Assembly: GCF_025452195.1 (NCBI RefSeq)
Contig: NZ_CP104973.1
Location: 992,001-1,056,000 of the forward strand
From: Phyllobacterium zundukense
Lineage (GTDB): Bacteria > Pseudomonadota > Alphaproteobacteria > Rhizobiales > Rhizobiaceae
Direction: 5' to 3'
DNA: 64,000 nt
In this document: piece after piece, positions 1 to 10,628 of the stretch
Layout of the letters: every line of letters starts with the position of its first letter
Numbering within the stretch: the stretch's first letter is position 1
Made by a program: the position numbers and the translations under genes
Notes under the pieces: generated by a model
Told to the model about the DNA's origin: nothing
The model's database searches: none
The model's input: only the letters and a program-made list of their open reading frames with translations

Positions 1-698
1 CGCGGGAGATCTTTCCCCGACTCTCGTTCGACCTGATCTACGCCCGGCCCGACCAGACGATTGCCGCATGGCGCGACGAACTGGCAAAAGCCATCTCCTA
101 TGCCGCGGATCATCTTTCGCTCTACCAGTTGACCATTGAAGAAGGGACGCCGTTCTATAACCTCTGGAAAGCCGGCAAACTGGTGACGCCCGATGGTGAT
201 CATGCAGCAATGCTCTATCAGGAGACGCAAGACGTGACGGCCCGGCATGGCTTGCCCGCCTATGAGATTTCCAATCACGCCGCGCCGGGCGCAGAATCGC
301 AGCACAATCTCGTCTATTGGCGCTACGGCGAATATGTCGGTATCGGACCGGGCGCGCATGGCCGCTTTATCGAGAACGACACCCGCGCAGTGACAATCAC
401 CGAACGGCACCCGGAAACCTGGGTGCAGAACGTCGAAACCACCGGTCACGGAGTGGTCGAAGAAGAGTTTCTGACGCATGAACAGGAGGGCGATGAATTC
501 CTGCTCATGGGATTGCGGCTCGTCGAGGGTATCGACCTTTCCCGTTACGAACGCCTGGCCGGACACAGCGTCAAGGAGAGCCGCGTGATTTCCTTGGCCG
601 AACAGGGTCTTATCGAATATATCGGCAATAGCCGCATCCGCACGACGCCCGCAGGCGCGATCGTGCTCAATGCGGTCATCGCCGATCTCGCAGCTTAG
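1..698 (+). CDS. hemW: HemW-type radical SAM protein, C-terminal part (5' end outside window)
   Basis: The reading frame is open from base 3, so the N-terminal radical SAM core with its CxxxCxxC cluster lies upstream; about 231 residues are visible. The stretch YEISNHAAPGAESQHN followed by YWRYGEYVGIGPGAHGR is typical of HemW, the heme chaperone once called oxygen-independent coproporphyrinogen oxidase-like. The remainder is the HemN C-terminal helical domain. It sits directly ahead of rsmI and yraN, a common rhizobial order. True HemN cannot be fully excluded without the N-terminus, but the short C-terminal domain favours HemW. Confidence 0.9.
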   Translation, partial: REIFPRLSFDLIYARPDQTIAAWRDELAKAISYAADHLSLYQLTIEEGTPFYNLWKAGKLVTPDGDHAAMLYQETQDVTARHGLPAYEISNHAAPGAESQHNLVYWRYGEYVGIGPGAHGRFIENDTRAVTITERHPETWVQNVETTGHGVVEEEFLTHEQEGDEFLLMGLRLVEGIDLSRYERLAGHSVKESRVISLAEQGLIEYIGNSRIRTTPAGAIVLNAVIADLAA

Positions 699-707
699 GG
701 AAGAGAC

Positions 708-1607
708 TTGTCCGAAGGGGAAGCAAAAGAGCGGGACTATCAGATCGGCAGCGCGTCGTTCCGCGCCCGGCCGCTGGAGCCAGCGCTTTATATCGTGGCG
801 ACACCGATCGGCAATCTCGGCGACATGACCATTCGCGGGATCGAAACCCTGGCCGCTGCGGATATCATCGCTTGCGAGGACACGCGGGTCAGCCGCGTTT
901 TGCTTGATAGATATGGCATTTCGCGGCGTCCCTATGCGTATCACGAACACAATGCGGATATGGCGGGACCCAAGCTGATCGAAGCGCTGCTGTCGGGGAA
1001 AAGTGTCGCGCTGATTTCCGATGCGGGCACGCCGCTGGTCTCCGATCCGGGCGGACGTCTGGTACCCGAAGCCAAGGCGGCAGGCATTCGCGTCGTCCCG
1101 ATCCCCGGCGCATCGTCGGTTCTGGCGGCGCTCACGGCGTCTGGTCTGTTCAAGGATGCGTTTTATTTTGCCGGCTTCCTTTCATCCAGACAAGGCCAGC
1201 GCCGCGCCAAGCTTGAGCAACTGAAGTCGCTCGATGCGGCATTGGTGTTCTTTGAATCGCCCAATCGCGCGGCGGCGACCCTGGCAGATATGGTCGAAGT
1301 GTTCGGCCCTGAGCGCCAGGCCTCGCTGTGCCGCGAGCTGACCAAGACCTATGAGACAATCGTCACCCTGCGACTCAAGGAGCTGGCAGCGGAATTCGAC
1401 GGCGAAGATCGGATAAGGGGAGAGGTCGTGCTGGTCATCGCTCCGCCTCCGGAAGATGAACACGTGCCTCGAACCGACCATGACATCGACGCGCTGTTGC
1501 GTGCACTCAGCCTTGAAATGTCTCCCGCCAAGGCGGCTGGTGAGGCCTCGCGCATGACCGGACGACCCAAAGGCGAGCTGTATCAGCGGCTCCTGGCGAT
1601 GAAATGA
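708..1607 (+). CDS. rsmI: 16S rRNA (cytidine-1402 2'-O)-methyltransferase RsmI
   Basis: A 299-residue tetrapyrrole-methylase-fold protein. It methylates the 2'-O of C1402 in the decoding centre of 16S rRNA using SAM. Visible signatures are ATPIGNLGD (about residues 31-39), ACEDTRVS and [10 protein letters not shown]. No ATG precedes the conserved N-terminus in frame, so the TTG at 708 is chosen; GGGAAGAG just upstream is a good ribosome-binding site. The stop overlaps the next start (ATGA at 1604-1607), so translation with yraN is probably coupled. Confidence 0.93.
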   Translation: MSEGEAKERDYQIGSASFRARPLEPALYIVATPIGNLGDMTIRGIETLAAADIIACEDTRVSRVLLDRYGISRRPYAYHEHNADMAGPKLIEALLSGKSVALISDAGTPLVSDPGGRLVPEAKAAGIRVVPIPGASSVLAALTASGLFKDAFYFAGFLSSRQGQRRAKLEQLKSLDAALVFFESPNRAAATLADMVEVFGPERQASLCRELTKTYETIVTLRLKELAAEFDGEDRIRGEVVLVIAPPPEDEHVPRTDHDIDALLRALSLEMSPAKAAGEASRMTGRPKGELYQRLLAMK

Positions 1608-1969
1608 CAGAGCCCGGCAAGCGCCACAAGGCCTACCGTCGCGGTCATTCCGCCGAGCGCCTTGCCGCCGTTGCCTTGATGCTGAAGGGTTATCGCATTA
1701 TCGGCCGCCGCTATCGCACGAAACTCGGAGAGATCGATCTGATCGCGCGGCGTAAGGATGTCGTGCTCATCGTCGAGGTCAAGGCTCGAACAACGCTTGA
1801 GCAGGCGATGGATTCTGTCAACGTTCTGACCATGGGCCGTATCGAAGCCGCCGCCGATCTGTGGCTCGCGCGCCAGCCAGACCATTCCCGCCTCTCCCTT
1901 CGCTTCGATCTTGTTGCTATTCTGCCATGGCGCTGGCCTGTGCACGTGCCTGCGGTATTTACAGCCTGA
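1604..1969 (+). CDS. yraN: UPF0102 (YraN) nuclease-fold protein
   Basis: A 121-residue UPF0102 family protein. GEIDLIARR (residues 42-50) and EVKAR (58-62) match the PD-(D/E)xK-like acidic and lysine positions of the family. The role is not firmly known; it is predicted to be a nuclease-like protein. It overlaps rsmI by four bases. In many Rhizobiales gshB follows yraN; here a membrane methyltransferase follows and gshB lies 49 kb further on. Confidence 0.9.
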   Translation: MTEPGKRHKAYRRGHSAERLAAVALMLKGYRIIGRRYRTKLGEIDLIARRKDVVLIVEVKARTTLEQAMDSVNVLTMGRIEAAADLWLARQPDHSRLSLRFDLVAILPWRWPVHVPAVFTA

Positions 1970-1980
1970 GGAGAAATATC

Positions 1981-2679
1981 GTGACAACGCAACAACTTGA
2001 CCTCGAAAAACTGCGTAAAACGGCAATCGGGGGATGCATCAAGGCCTTGGTGGCATTGGTGCTACTGGTGCATGTTCCCGCCTGGACCTTCAGCTTCTGG
2101 CAGGGCTGGCTTTATCTGGTTGTCTTTACGCTTTGCATGTTCTGGCTGACATTCTATTTTCTCAAGCATGATCCAGCGCTCGTTGCCAGCCGGCAGAAAG
2201 CCGGTGCGGGTGCCGAGCGTGAAACTTCGCAGAAATGGATTCAGGGCGCGGCCAGCGTGGTCGGCCTCCTGATGTATATCGTACCGGGAATAGAGCGCCA
2301 CTTTACCGGACTGCCCTTGCCGGTTTGGCTCGTCATCGTGGCCAACATACTTGTTGTCGTCGGGTTCTGGATCATGTTTCTGGCTTTGCGCGAGAATGGC
2401 TACGCGTCGAGCATCGTCGAGGTGAAATCCGGCCAGAGCGTTATCTCCAGCGGCCCTTACGCCTTGGTGCGTCATCCCATGTATTCAGGCGCAGTTGTGC
2501 TTTTTCTGGCAACGCCTTTGGCGCTCGGCTCGCTCTGGGCACTGCCTGTTGCAATCGTCTTGAGCGTCGTCATCGCCATACGATTGCTTGATGAGGAACG
2601 TTATCTGAAGGCAAATCTATCGGGATATGATGCCTATTGCGGGAAGGTGAAGTCGCACCTCATCCCCGGTATCTGGTAA
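1981..2679 (+). CDS. Isoprenylcysteine carboxyl methyltransferase (ICMT)-like membrane protein
   Basis: 232 residues from the GTG at 1981, which follows GAGGAG; upstream in-frame ATGs lie inside yraN and are not used. At least five hydrophobic segments are visible. The C-terminal GPYALVRHPMYSG and the later LLDEERYL...YDAY are the SAM-binding RHPxY and EE motifs of the ICMT/PEMT-like family. It probably methylates a lipid or small hydrophobic substrate at the inner membrane; the true substrate is unknown. The gene ends at a strong hairpin shared with the converging VOC gene. Confidence 0.8.
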   Translation: MTTQQLDLEKLRKTAIGGCIKALVALVLLVHVPAWTFSFWQGWLYLVVFTLCMFWLTFYFLKHDPALVASRQKAGAGAERETSQKWIQGAASVVGLLMYIVPGIERHFTGLPLPVWLVIVANILVVVGFWIMFLALRENGYASSIVEVKSGQSVISSGPYALVRHPMYSGAVVLFLATPLALGSLWALPVAIVLSVVIAIRLLDEERYLKANLSGYDAYCGKVKSHLIPGIW

Positions 2680-2682
2680 AAT

Positions 2683-2718
2683 GCAATTGGCCGCCCTCGC
2701 ATGAGGAGGGCCAATTGC
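2683..2718. terminator. Bidirectional hairpin between converging genes
   Basis: Arms GCAATTGGCC... and ...GGCCAATTGC pair over about 16 bases with a small internal mismatch and a short loop. It lies exactly between the stop codons of the + strand methyltransferase and the - strand VOC gene. On the minus strand the stem is followed by TTTT, so it is a better terminator for the VOC gene's opposite neighbour. Confidence 0.65.
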
Positions 2719-2730
2719 TGCAGAGTTTTC

Positions 2731-3126
2731 CTACTGTGCGGACATGTCCATGTACGCGACTTCCCAGACATGGCCATCGATGTCCTGGAAGCTGCGTCCA
2801 TACATGAAACCGAGATCCTGAATCGGCTTCCACGCCTTGCCGCCTGCGCTAAGCGCCTTGGCCAGCATGTCGTCCACTTCCGCACGGCTCCCGGCGGAAA
2901 GCGCGATCAATACCTCCTGCGCCTTGGTGGCGTCGCTGATATCATTGTTGATGAAATCCCGAAACCGATCCTCCTCCATGAGCATCGCAAAGATGTTTTC
3001 CTCGATAACCATGCAGGCGGTCTTGTCGTCAGAAAAATCGGGATTGAAACTGAATCCCAAAGCAGCAAAGAAGGCCCGCGTAGCCTCTATCTTCTTGACC
3101 GGCAGGTTCACGAAAATCATGCGCAT
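2731..3126 (-). CDS. VOC (glyoxalase/bleomycin-resistance) superfamily protein
   Basis: 131 residues with the two beta-alpha-beta-beta-beta halves of the vicinal oxygen chelate fold: N-terminal FVNLPVKKIEATRAFFAALGF and C-terminal DIDGHVWEVAYMD. This subgroup is often annotated as lactoylglutathione lyase-like, but the substrate is unknown. The start has AGGAG eight bases upstream on the minus strand. It is monocistronic and converges on the methyltransferase gene. Confidence 0.85.
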   Translation of the reverse strand: MRMIFVNLPVKKIEATRAFFAALGFSFNPDFSDDKTACMVIEENIFAMLMEEDRFRDFINNDISDATKAQEVLIALSAGSRAEVDDMLAKALSAGGKAWKPIQDLGFMYGRSFQDIDGHVWEVAYMDMSAQ

Positions 3127-3470
3127 GAAATAAATCTCCTCTTCATTCAGCGGCTTTCCTATAGAGGACGAAGGAAGGTTGCGCGATCCGACATTGGCAA
3201 TGACAAAAAAATAACTTGCATTTGCTTGCTAACACGATAAATCTAGTCGTGTATCGACGCCTCGCGGATACGGACAATCAAGCATGTCGTGCTTTGCCTT
3301 CAGGAGGCAATGGCGGGGCGTGTGTCCTTTTGAATGCTGGGAATGCGAATCCTCTTGTTCCGGCATTTTCAGAAATTCCATGCTCACCCGCGACAATCGG
3401 CGCATTTCTGTTCCTTATAAAACGAAGACGGATCATGGATAATCCCCGGAACCATCGGGATATCTTGATT
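3127..3470. other. Intergenic leader between the VOC gene and cysG
   Basis: This 344-bp stretch separates divergent genes and must hold both promoters. The part near 3205-3245 is A+T-rich. I see no convincing gene or riboswitch here. An open frame runs through it into cysG, but its composition is unlike a protein and cysG homologues begin at or near 3471. Confidence 0.5.
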
Positions 3471-4922
3471 ATGTCTATCCGTTCCAGCCAGCTATCTGTC
3501 TTTCCAGCCTTCTTCCGCGTGCGGAATGAAGTGCTTGTCGTTGTTGGGAACGGCGAGGAAGCCTTGAACAAGGCGCGGCTTTTAGGCCAGACCAACGCCA
3601 CCATCCGGGTCATCGCACCAGAGCCGGAGCCCGAACTCGCCGCATTCCTGCGTGATGGCCGCTACGAACACATCGCGACAAAATTTGCTCCCAAGCAACT
3701 GACCGGCGCAAAACTGGTCTTCGTCGCTACTGGCGACGAAGACCAGGATGCGGAGATCGCCGAGGAAGCGCGCCGCCAGCACATTCCGGTCAATGTCGTC
3801 GATCGCCCCGAGCTTTGCGATTTCTACACGCCTGCCATCGTCAATCGCGCACCGCTCGCCATTGCCATCGGTTCGGAAGGCACTGGCCCCGTGCTGACGC
3901 AGATGATCCGCACCCGTATTGATGCCGCTTTCTCGCCGCGGCTCGGCGATCTCGCACGTCTTGCCAATGCCTATCGCCCTGTGGTCGAGAAGCTGGTCAA
4001 AAAAGGAGTGCCGCGCCGCCTGTTCTGGCGCTCTTTCTTTTCGGGCGATGTCGCCGGCAAGATTTACAACAATGACCTTACAGGCGCCCACCAGGCAGCA
4101 GCCGGTCTCCTCGAGGACCAGGCCGCCCCGAAGGGTTACGTCTGGCTGGTTGGTGCGGGACCCGGCGCCGAAGATCTTCTGACACTGCGCGCGCACCGCG
4201 TCCTTATGGAGGCCGACGTTATCGTCTATGACGCGCTGGTTCCGGAAGCGGTCGTTGCCATGGGCCGCCGCGATGCAACCCGGCTCTCCGTCGGCAAGCG
4301 CAAGGGTTGCCACACCAAGAGCCAGAGCGAGATCAATGATCTCCTCGTCGCGCTTGGACGTGAAGGCAAGCGCGTCGTTCGCCTGAAGTCGGGTGATCCG
4401 CTGGTCTATGGCCGCGCAGGCGAAGAAATGGCCGCCTTGCGGGACGCCGGCGTTGCCTTCGAGATCGTACCCGGCATTACCTCGGCCTTTGCCGCTGCTG
4501 CGGATATGCAACTGCCTCTGACCCTGCGCGGTGTCGCATCCTCCCTCGTCTTCACCACGGGTCACGACATGGCGGGCGAAGTGCTGCCCGACTGGGCGCG
4601 CCTTGCCATTTCCGGCGCAACCATCGCCGTTTACATGGGCCGCAGCGTTGCGGCTTCAGTCGCGGAACGGCTGATGCAGGCAGGGCTTCATGCCGATACC
4701 GGCGTTGCCGTCATCGAGAATGCAGGACGGGTAGACCGGCGCATGTTCCATGGCACGCTCAATGATTTGCCGGCGCTGGAACAGCGCGACGATCTCGGCG
4801 GCCCGGTCATGGTCATTATTGGCGATGCGGTTGCCGGCGCAGCCATCGACAAGGCCGAACCGCTTTCCGCCAATGCAAAGAATTCCGTGGAGCAGCACCA
4901 CCTTGAACCCAATGCTGCATAA
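3471..4922 (+). CDS. cysG: Siroheme synthase CysG (dehydrogenase/ferrochelatase + uroporphyrinogen-III methyltransferase)
   Basis: 483 residues from ATG 3471; an in-frame ATG at 3435 is an alternative. The N-terminal half (about 1-215) is the precorrin-2 dehydrogenase/sirohydrochlorin ferrochelatase with VVVGNGEEALNKARLL. The C-terminal half (about 225-470) is the SAM-dependent uroporphyrinogen-III methylase with VGAGPGAEDLLTL, VRLKSGDPLVYGRAGEE and VPGITSA. It makes siroheme, the cofactor of the sulfite reductase encoded two genes downstream. It heads the sulfur operon, with DUF2849 19 bases later. Confidence 0.93.
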   Translation: MSIRSSQLSVFPAFFRVRNEVLVVVGNGEEALNKARLLGQTNATIRVIAPEPEPELAAFLRDGRYEHIATKFAPKQLTGAKLVFVATGDEDQDAEIAEEARRQHIPVNVVDRPELCDFYTPAIVNRAPLAIAIGSEGTGPVLTQMIRTRIDAAFSPRLGDLARLANAYRPVVEKLVKKGVPRRLFWRSFFSGDVAGKIYNNDLTGAHQAAAGLLEDQAAPKGYVWLVGAGPGAEDLLTLRAHRVLMEADVIVYDALVPEAVVAMGRRDATRLSVGKRKGCHTKSQSEINDLLVALGREGKRVVRLKSGDPLVYGRAGEEMAALRDAGVAFEIVPGITSAFAAAADMQLPLTLRGVASSLVFTTGHDMAGEVLPDWARLAISGATIAVYMGRSVAASVAERLMQAGLHADTGVAVIENAGRVDRRMFHGTLNDLPALEQRDDLGGPVMVIIGDAVAGAAIDKAEPLSANAKNSVEQHHLEPNAA

Positions 4923-4940
4923 CTGCGAAGGATAAAGATC

Positions 4941-5249
4941 ATGAGCGTTAAAGTCTTGACTGCAAACCGCCTGACCGATGGCGAAGTTGTATGGCTCGGC
5001 GCCAATGGCGAGTGGCTGGAGCATATCGATGGAGCGCTGATCGCGCGCCACGCGGAAGCGGTCAGTGCGCTGGAAGAAGCCGGCAAGTCCGCCATCAAGT
5101 CCAACCTCGTCATCGACGTGAATGTCATCGACGTCGAAGAGCGCGGCACAGATCTCTATCCGGTCCGCTTGCGCGAGCGCATCCGTCAGCTCGGACCCAC
5201 TATTCGCCTCGACCTCGGCAAACAGGCTGAAAAGCCCAAAGCCGCCTGA
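4941..5249 (+). CDS. DUF2849 protein of the sulfite reductase operon
   Basis: 102 residues, no signal peptide or membrane segment. It resembles DUF2849, which in alphaproteobacteria is typically found between cysG and cysI. AGGATAAAGATC precedes the ATG. The function is unknown; the fixed position suggests a role in sulfite reductase assembly or siroheme delivery (inference). Confidence 0.8.
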   Translation: MSVKVLTANRLTDGEVVWLGANGEWLEHIDGALIARHAEAVSALEEAGKSAIKSNLVIDVNVIDVEERGTDLYPVRLRERIRQLGPTIRLDLGKQAEKPKAA

Positions 5250-5272
5250 CTTGAAAATCGAAAGACCGCAGT

Positions 5273-6943
5273 ATGTATCGTTATGATGAGTTTGATCACG
5301 CGTTCGTCTCTGCTCGCGTTGAACAGTTCAAAGATCAGGTGGAGCGCCGTCTTTCCGGCGAACTGACGGAAGAGCAGTTCCGGCCGCTGCGGCTGATGAA
5401 TGGCGTCTATCTGCAGTTGCACGCCTATATGCTGCGTGTTGCGGTTCCTTATGGCACGCTGTCCAGCCGTCAGATGCACAAGCTCGCTCATATCGCCCGA
5501 CACTATGATCGCGGTTATGGCCATTTCACCACGCGCCAGAACATCCAGTACAACTGGCCTGCGCTCAAGGATATTCCAGCAGTTCTCGACGAGCTCGCCT
5601 CGGTGGAAATGCACGCGCTGCAGACCTCGGGCAATTGCATTCGTAACGTGACCGCCGATCATTTTGCCGGCGCCGCTGCGGATGAGGTCGGGGATCCCCG
5701 CCCTTATGCCGAGATCCTTCGGCAGTGGTCGTCGATGCACCCGGAATTCTCCTATCTGCCGCGGAAATTCAAGATCGCCGTGACCGGCGCTGACCGCGAT
5801 CGCGCCGCGATCCAGGTTCATGATATCGGCCTGCACCTGAAGAAGAACGAAGCCGGTGAACTCGGCTTTGCCGTCTATGTCGGCGGTGGTCAGGGCCGCA
5901 CGCCGATGGTCGCCAAGAAAATCCGCGATTTCCTGCCCGTCGAGGATTTGCTGACCTACACGACAGCCATCGTGCGCGTTTACAATCTCAATGGACGCAG
6001 GGATAACAAGTACAAGGCGCGCATCAAGATCCTCGTGCATGAGACCGGTACCGAAGAAATCACCCGCCAGATCGAGGCCGAATGGCAAGCGATCAGGGAA
6101 ACCGATCTCAAACTGCCGCAGCAGGACGTCGATGCCATCGATACCTACTTCGCGCCGCCAAATCTGGTCCAGCGACCGGAAGGCTGGTCCGGGCTTGCAG
6201 CCGCGCGCAAGGCCGATCATGCGTTCTCCGCTTGGGTCGACCAGAACGTCACACCGCACAAAAATCCAGATTACGGCGTCGTGACCATTTCGCTAAAGCC
6301 AATCGGCGGTATTCCGGGCGATGCCACCGACGCGCAGATGGATCTGGTTGCCGATATCGCCGAGAAATTCTCCTATGACGAGATACGCGTCAGCCATGAA
6401 CAGAACCTTGTTCTGCCGCATGTGGCGATTGCCGATCTGCGCATCGTTTACGATCTGCTTTTGACGGATGGTTTGGCAACGGCCAATGCCGGTTTGATTA
6501 CCGATATCATTTCCTGCCCCGGTCTCGACTATTGTGCTCTGGCGACGGCGCGTTCGATCCCCGTCGCGCAGCGCATTTCCGAACGCTTCGGCGATCCGGA
6601 GCGTCAGGCGGATATCGGCGAACTCAAGCTCAAGATTTCCGGATGCATCAATGCTTGCGGCCATCATCATGTCGGCCACATCGGCATTCTCGGCGTCGAG
6701 AAGAAGGGTGAAGAGCTCTATCAGATTTCGCTCGGCGGTTCGGGCGACGAGATATGCACGATCGGTGACATCACTGGCCGCGGCTTCTCGTCTGAAGAGA
6801 TCGTCGATGCAATCGAAACGATCGTCGATCGCTACCTGGAAATCAGAACCGACAAGGAAGAGACCTTCCTTGCCACCTACCGGCGCGTGGGCGCAGCACC
6901 GTTCAAGGATGCGCTCTATAGCGAGGTTGCAAATGCTGCTTGA
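5273..6943 (+). CDS. cysI: Nitrite/sulfite reductase hemoprotein (CysI-type)
   Basis: 556 residues. It reduces sulfite to sulfide using siroheme coupled to a [4Fe-4S] cluster. The cluster cysteines are visible as CPGLDYC (about residue 414) and KISGCINACGHHH (about 456-468). Two ferredoxin-like half domains and two siroheme domains are in the usual order. The context (cysG, cysH, no nitrate genes) supports assimilatory sulfite rather than nitrite reduction. No CysJ flavoprotein is nearby; electrons probably come from the downstream ferredoxin pair. It overlaps cysH by 11 bases. Confidence 0.93.
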   Translation: MYRYDEFDHAFVSARVEQFKDQVERRLSGELTEEQFRPLRLMNGVYLQLHAYMLRVAVPYGTLSSRQMHKLAHIARHYDRGYGHFTTRQNIQYNWPALKDIPAVLDELASVEMHALQTSGNCIRNVTADHFAGAAADEVGDPRPYAEILRQWSSMHPEFSYLPRKFKIAVTGADRDRAAIQVHDIGLHLKKNEAGELGFAVYVGGGQGRTPMVAKKIRDFLPVEDLLTYTTAIVRVYNLNGRRDNKYKARIKILVHETGTEEITRQIEAEWQAIRETDLKLPQQDVDAIDTYFAPPNLVQRPEGWSGLAAARKADHAFSAWVDQNVTPHKNPDYGVVTISLKPIGGIPGDATDAQMDLVADIAEKFSYDEIRVSHEQNLVLPHVAIADLRIVYDLLLTDGLATANAGLITDIISCPGLDYCALATARSIPVAQRISERFGDPERQADIGELKLKISGCINACGHHHVGHIGILGVEKKGEELYQISLGGSGDEICTIGDITGRGFSSEEIVDAIETIVDRYLEIRTDKEETFLATYRRVGAAPFKDALYSEVANAA

Positions 6944-7684
6944 AGTCAATGACATTACCGTGGCGGACGAGGCGCGTGCGCTTCAGGCCCGCTATGGTAA
7001 TCTCGAGCCGATGGATGTCATCGAGCTCGCGGTCGATCACCTCTTCAACGAGGAGATCGCCGTCGTTTCCTCTTTCGGCGCTGACAGCGCAGTGATGCTG
7101 CACATGATCGCGCAGATCGACCGCGCAACGCCGGTGCTTTTCCTTGAGACCGGCAAGCATTTTCCGGCAACGCTGCGCTACCGCGACCAGCTCATAGCCG
7201 AGCTTGGCATGACGGACGTGCATGATATCCACCCGCTGAAGCAGAGCCTCAAGGATGAGGACCCGTTCGGCGCACTGTCCATGACCAACAAGGATCGCTG
7301 CTGCTATATCCGCAAGGTCGAGCCGATGGCCCGTGCCGTCGCGCCCTACCGCGCATGGATGACCGGCCGCAAGCAATTCCAGGCATCGACGCGTACGGCA
7401 CTGCCTGTGTTCGAATCTGTGGGGGCGCGTGTCCGCATCAACCCGCTTGCGCACTGGACCTCCGCCGACCTCAAGGCATATATGGCCGAGCATGATTTGC
7501 CGCCGCATCCGTTGGTCGCCGAAGGCTACCGGTCGATCGGCTGCATGCCCTGCACCTTGCCGGTCAAGGACGGCGAAGATGATCGCGCTGGCCGTTGGGC
7601 TGGCTCCGACAAGACCGAGTGCGGCATTCACCTGACCGGACTTACCGACGAACTGAGCAACATCTCGCTGACGGATTCGAGTTT

Positions 7685-7688
<4 letters not shown>
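6933..7688 (+). CDS. cysH: Adenylyl-sulfate (APS) reductase, CysH family
   Basis: 251 residues from ATG 6933 inside the end of cysI; the longer open frame upstream is out-of-frame cysI. The PP-loop appears as SSFGADSAVML. The cysteine pairs KDRCCYIRK and IGCMPC are the [4Fe-4S] ligands that mark the APS-using form, and the C-terminal ECGIHL carries the catalytic cysteine. It reduces APS to sulfite with thioredoxin. ATGA overlap with the next gene indicates coupled translation. Confidence 0.93.
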
Positions 7689-9284
<1,596 letters not shown>

Positions 9285-9293
9285 GTAACCCTG

Positions 9294-9641
9294 ATGAGCT
9301 CAGAGTCCCTCTATATCCACGTCACCGATCAGCACGGCAAGCGCCATACGCTGGAAGCCCTCGAAGGCTTTCGCGTCATGGAAGTCATCCGCGATTGGGG
9401 ACTAGACATCAAGGCGGAATGCGGCGGCGCCTGCGCCTGCGGCACGTGCCATGTCTATGTCGATCAGGATTGGTCGGAAAAGCTCTTTGCACCGCTTGAT
9501 GAGGAAGTCGACCAGCTCGACGTGACCTTTCACGTCGAGGACAATTCTCGTCTTTCCTGCCAGCTGATCATGACCGAAGAATTGAACGGTCTCGAAATCA
9601 CCCTGGCTCCGGACACCCAGCGGGAGAGCGTCGCAGCCTAG
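9294..9641 (+). CDS. 2Fe-2S ferredoxin
   Basis: 115 residues. The adrenodoxin/plant-type cluster ligands are visible in ECGGACACGTCHVY with the fourth cysteine in LSCQL. It lies nine bases after the ferredoxin reductase and is the last gene of the sulfur run, so it is the likely electron donor to CysI. Its TAG stop is the first three bases of the long palindromic repeat that follows. Confidence 0.92.
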   Translation: MSSESLYIHVTDQHGKRHTLEALEGFRVMEVIRDWGLDIKAECGGACACGTCHVYVDQDWSEKLFAPLDEEVDQLDVTFHVEDNSRLSCQLIMTEELNGLEITLAPDTQRESVAA

Positions 9642-9911
9642 AGCAAGTTTTGTTTATTCAGAGCCAGTTCTGTTTCTCGGATGGCGAGACAATCCACGCG
9701 GAAGGTGGCGAGGTCGATGTGGTTCATCGGACGAAGCCGCCTGACAAAGTGGTTGTCCGCCAGCCGGAAACCCAAAGGGCCGGGTGAATTTTGCCCAATT
9801 TCTTCGAGCTTCGGCTTCGTCCGATGGATAAACATCGGCCTCGCCAAATCCCTTGATCTTGAACCAAATTCCTTCCGGCAGAACGACTCTGAATAGACAA
9901 AATTTGCTCTA
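9639..9911. repeat. Long palindromic intergenic repeat, family A, copy 1
   Basis: About 273 bp with terminal inverted repeats TAGAGCAAGTTTTG at the left and CAAAATTTGCTCTA at the right. Internally it has nested palindromes such as CATCGGACGAAGCCGCC mirrored by CGAAGC...CGTCCGATG. A near-identical copy is at 58477-58748 and a half-size relative at 38711-38874. The left end supplies the ferredoxin stop codon and the right end that of the L,D-transpeptidase. No transposase is visible; it behaves like a MITE/RIME-type element. Confidence 0.85.
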
Positions 9912-10475
9912 GATTACGACGACTCTGGCACCTACCGGCACTCGCGCATACAGATCCATGACGTGTTCGTTGACCATGCGGATGCAGCCATTCGATACGG
10001 CGCGTCCTATCGTCCACGGCTCCGTCGTTCCGTGGATGCGATAATGCGTGTCGCGTCCATTGCGATAAAGATAGAGCGCGCGGGCGCCCAGCGGATTGCG
10101 GGGACCACCCGCGACACCACCGGCATAGCGCGCATATTTTTCCGGTTGGCGTCTGATCATACCGTTCGTCGGGATCCAGCGCGGCCATTTCGCCTTGCGG
10201 CCGACTTTCGCGACGCCATGGAAGACCCGGCCAGCCCGTCCGACCCCAACGCCATAACGCCGTGCGGTGAAACTGTCTTCGATCAGGTAAAGGAACCGGC
10301 CACGAGGGTCGATCACCACTGTGCCCGGCGCGTAGGATGAATCGTACGATACATATTGTGGGCGGAATTCCGGATTGATGACGAAGATTTTCTTCTTCTT
10401 TGGCGCCGCCAACGCAGCCTGCGGCGCCAGCGCCGCTGCAAGTATACCGGTAAGAACATCGCGACGTGTCAGCAT
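9909..10475 (-). CDS. L,D-transpeptidase (YkuD/ErfK family)
   Basis: 188 residues from the ATG at 10475; an upstream in-frame ATG would add 13 residues. The N-terminus MLTRRDVLTGILAAALAP is a Tat-like signal peptide ending at ALAA. The catalytic motif HGTTEPWTIGRAVSNGCIRM contains the histidine and the SxGCIRM cysteine. It would form 3-3 peptidoglycan cross-links or attach proteins to the wall in the periplasm. Its TAG stop is the right end of repeat family A. Confidence 0.92.
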   Translation of the reverse strand: MLTRRDVLTGILAAALAPQAALAAPKKKKIFVINPEFRPQYVSYDSSYAPGTVVIDPRGRFLYLIEDSFTARRYGVGVGRAGRVFHGVAKVGRKAKWPRWIPTNGMIRRQPEKYARYAGGVAGGPRNPLGARALYLYRNGRDTHYRIHGTTEPWTIGRAVSNGCIRMVNEHVMDLYARVPVGARVVVI

Positions 10476-10628
10476 ATCAAACCCCAAGTTCTCTGCTGTC
10501 CATCCTTTGGACACTACTCGCTCAAGGGGATTTTGTCCGAGAATTACTTATTGATGGTTTACGCGATTTCAACTTTCCGTGAATAAACAAAGGGATAGGC
10601 CCAGCAAACCAGCCAGACCTGTATGGGC

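Noticed and set aside
3127..3470. Riboswitch in the cysG leader
   Set aside because: No SAM or other sulfur-related riboswitch consensus could be recognised by eye; only a covariance search would settle it.
3582..4565. 327-codon minus-strand frame opposite cysG
   Set aside because: Antisense shadow with no motif; cysG motifs cover the same bases.
5186..6259. 357-codon minus-strand frame opposite cysI
   Set aside because: Antisense shadow; cysI is full length with its cluster cysteines.
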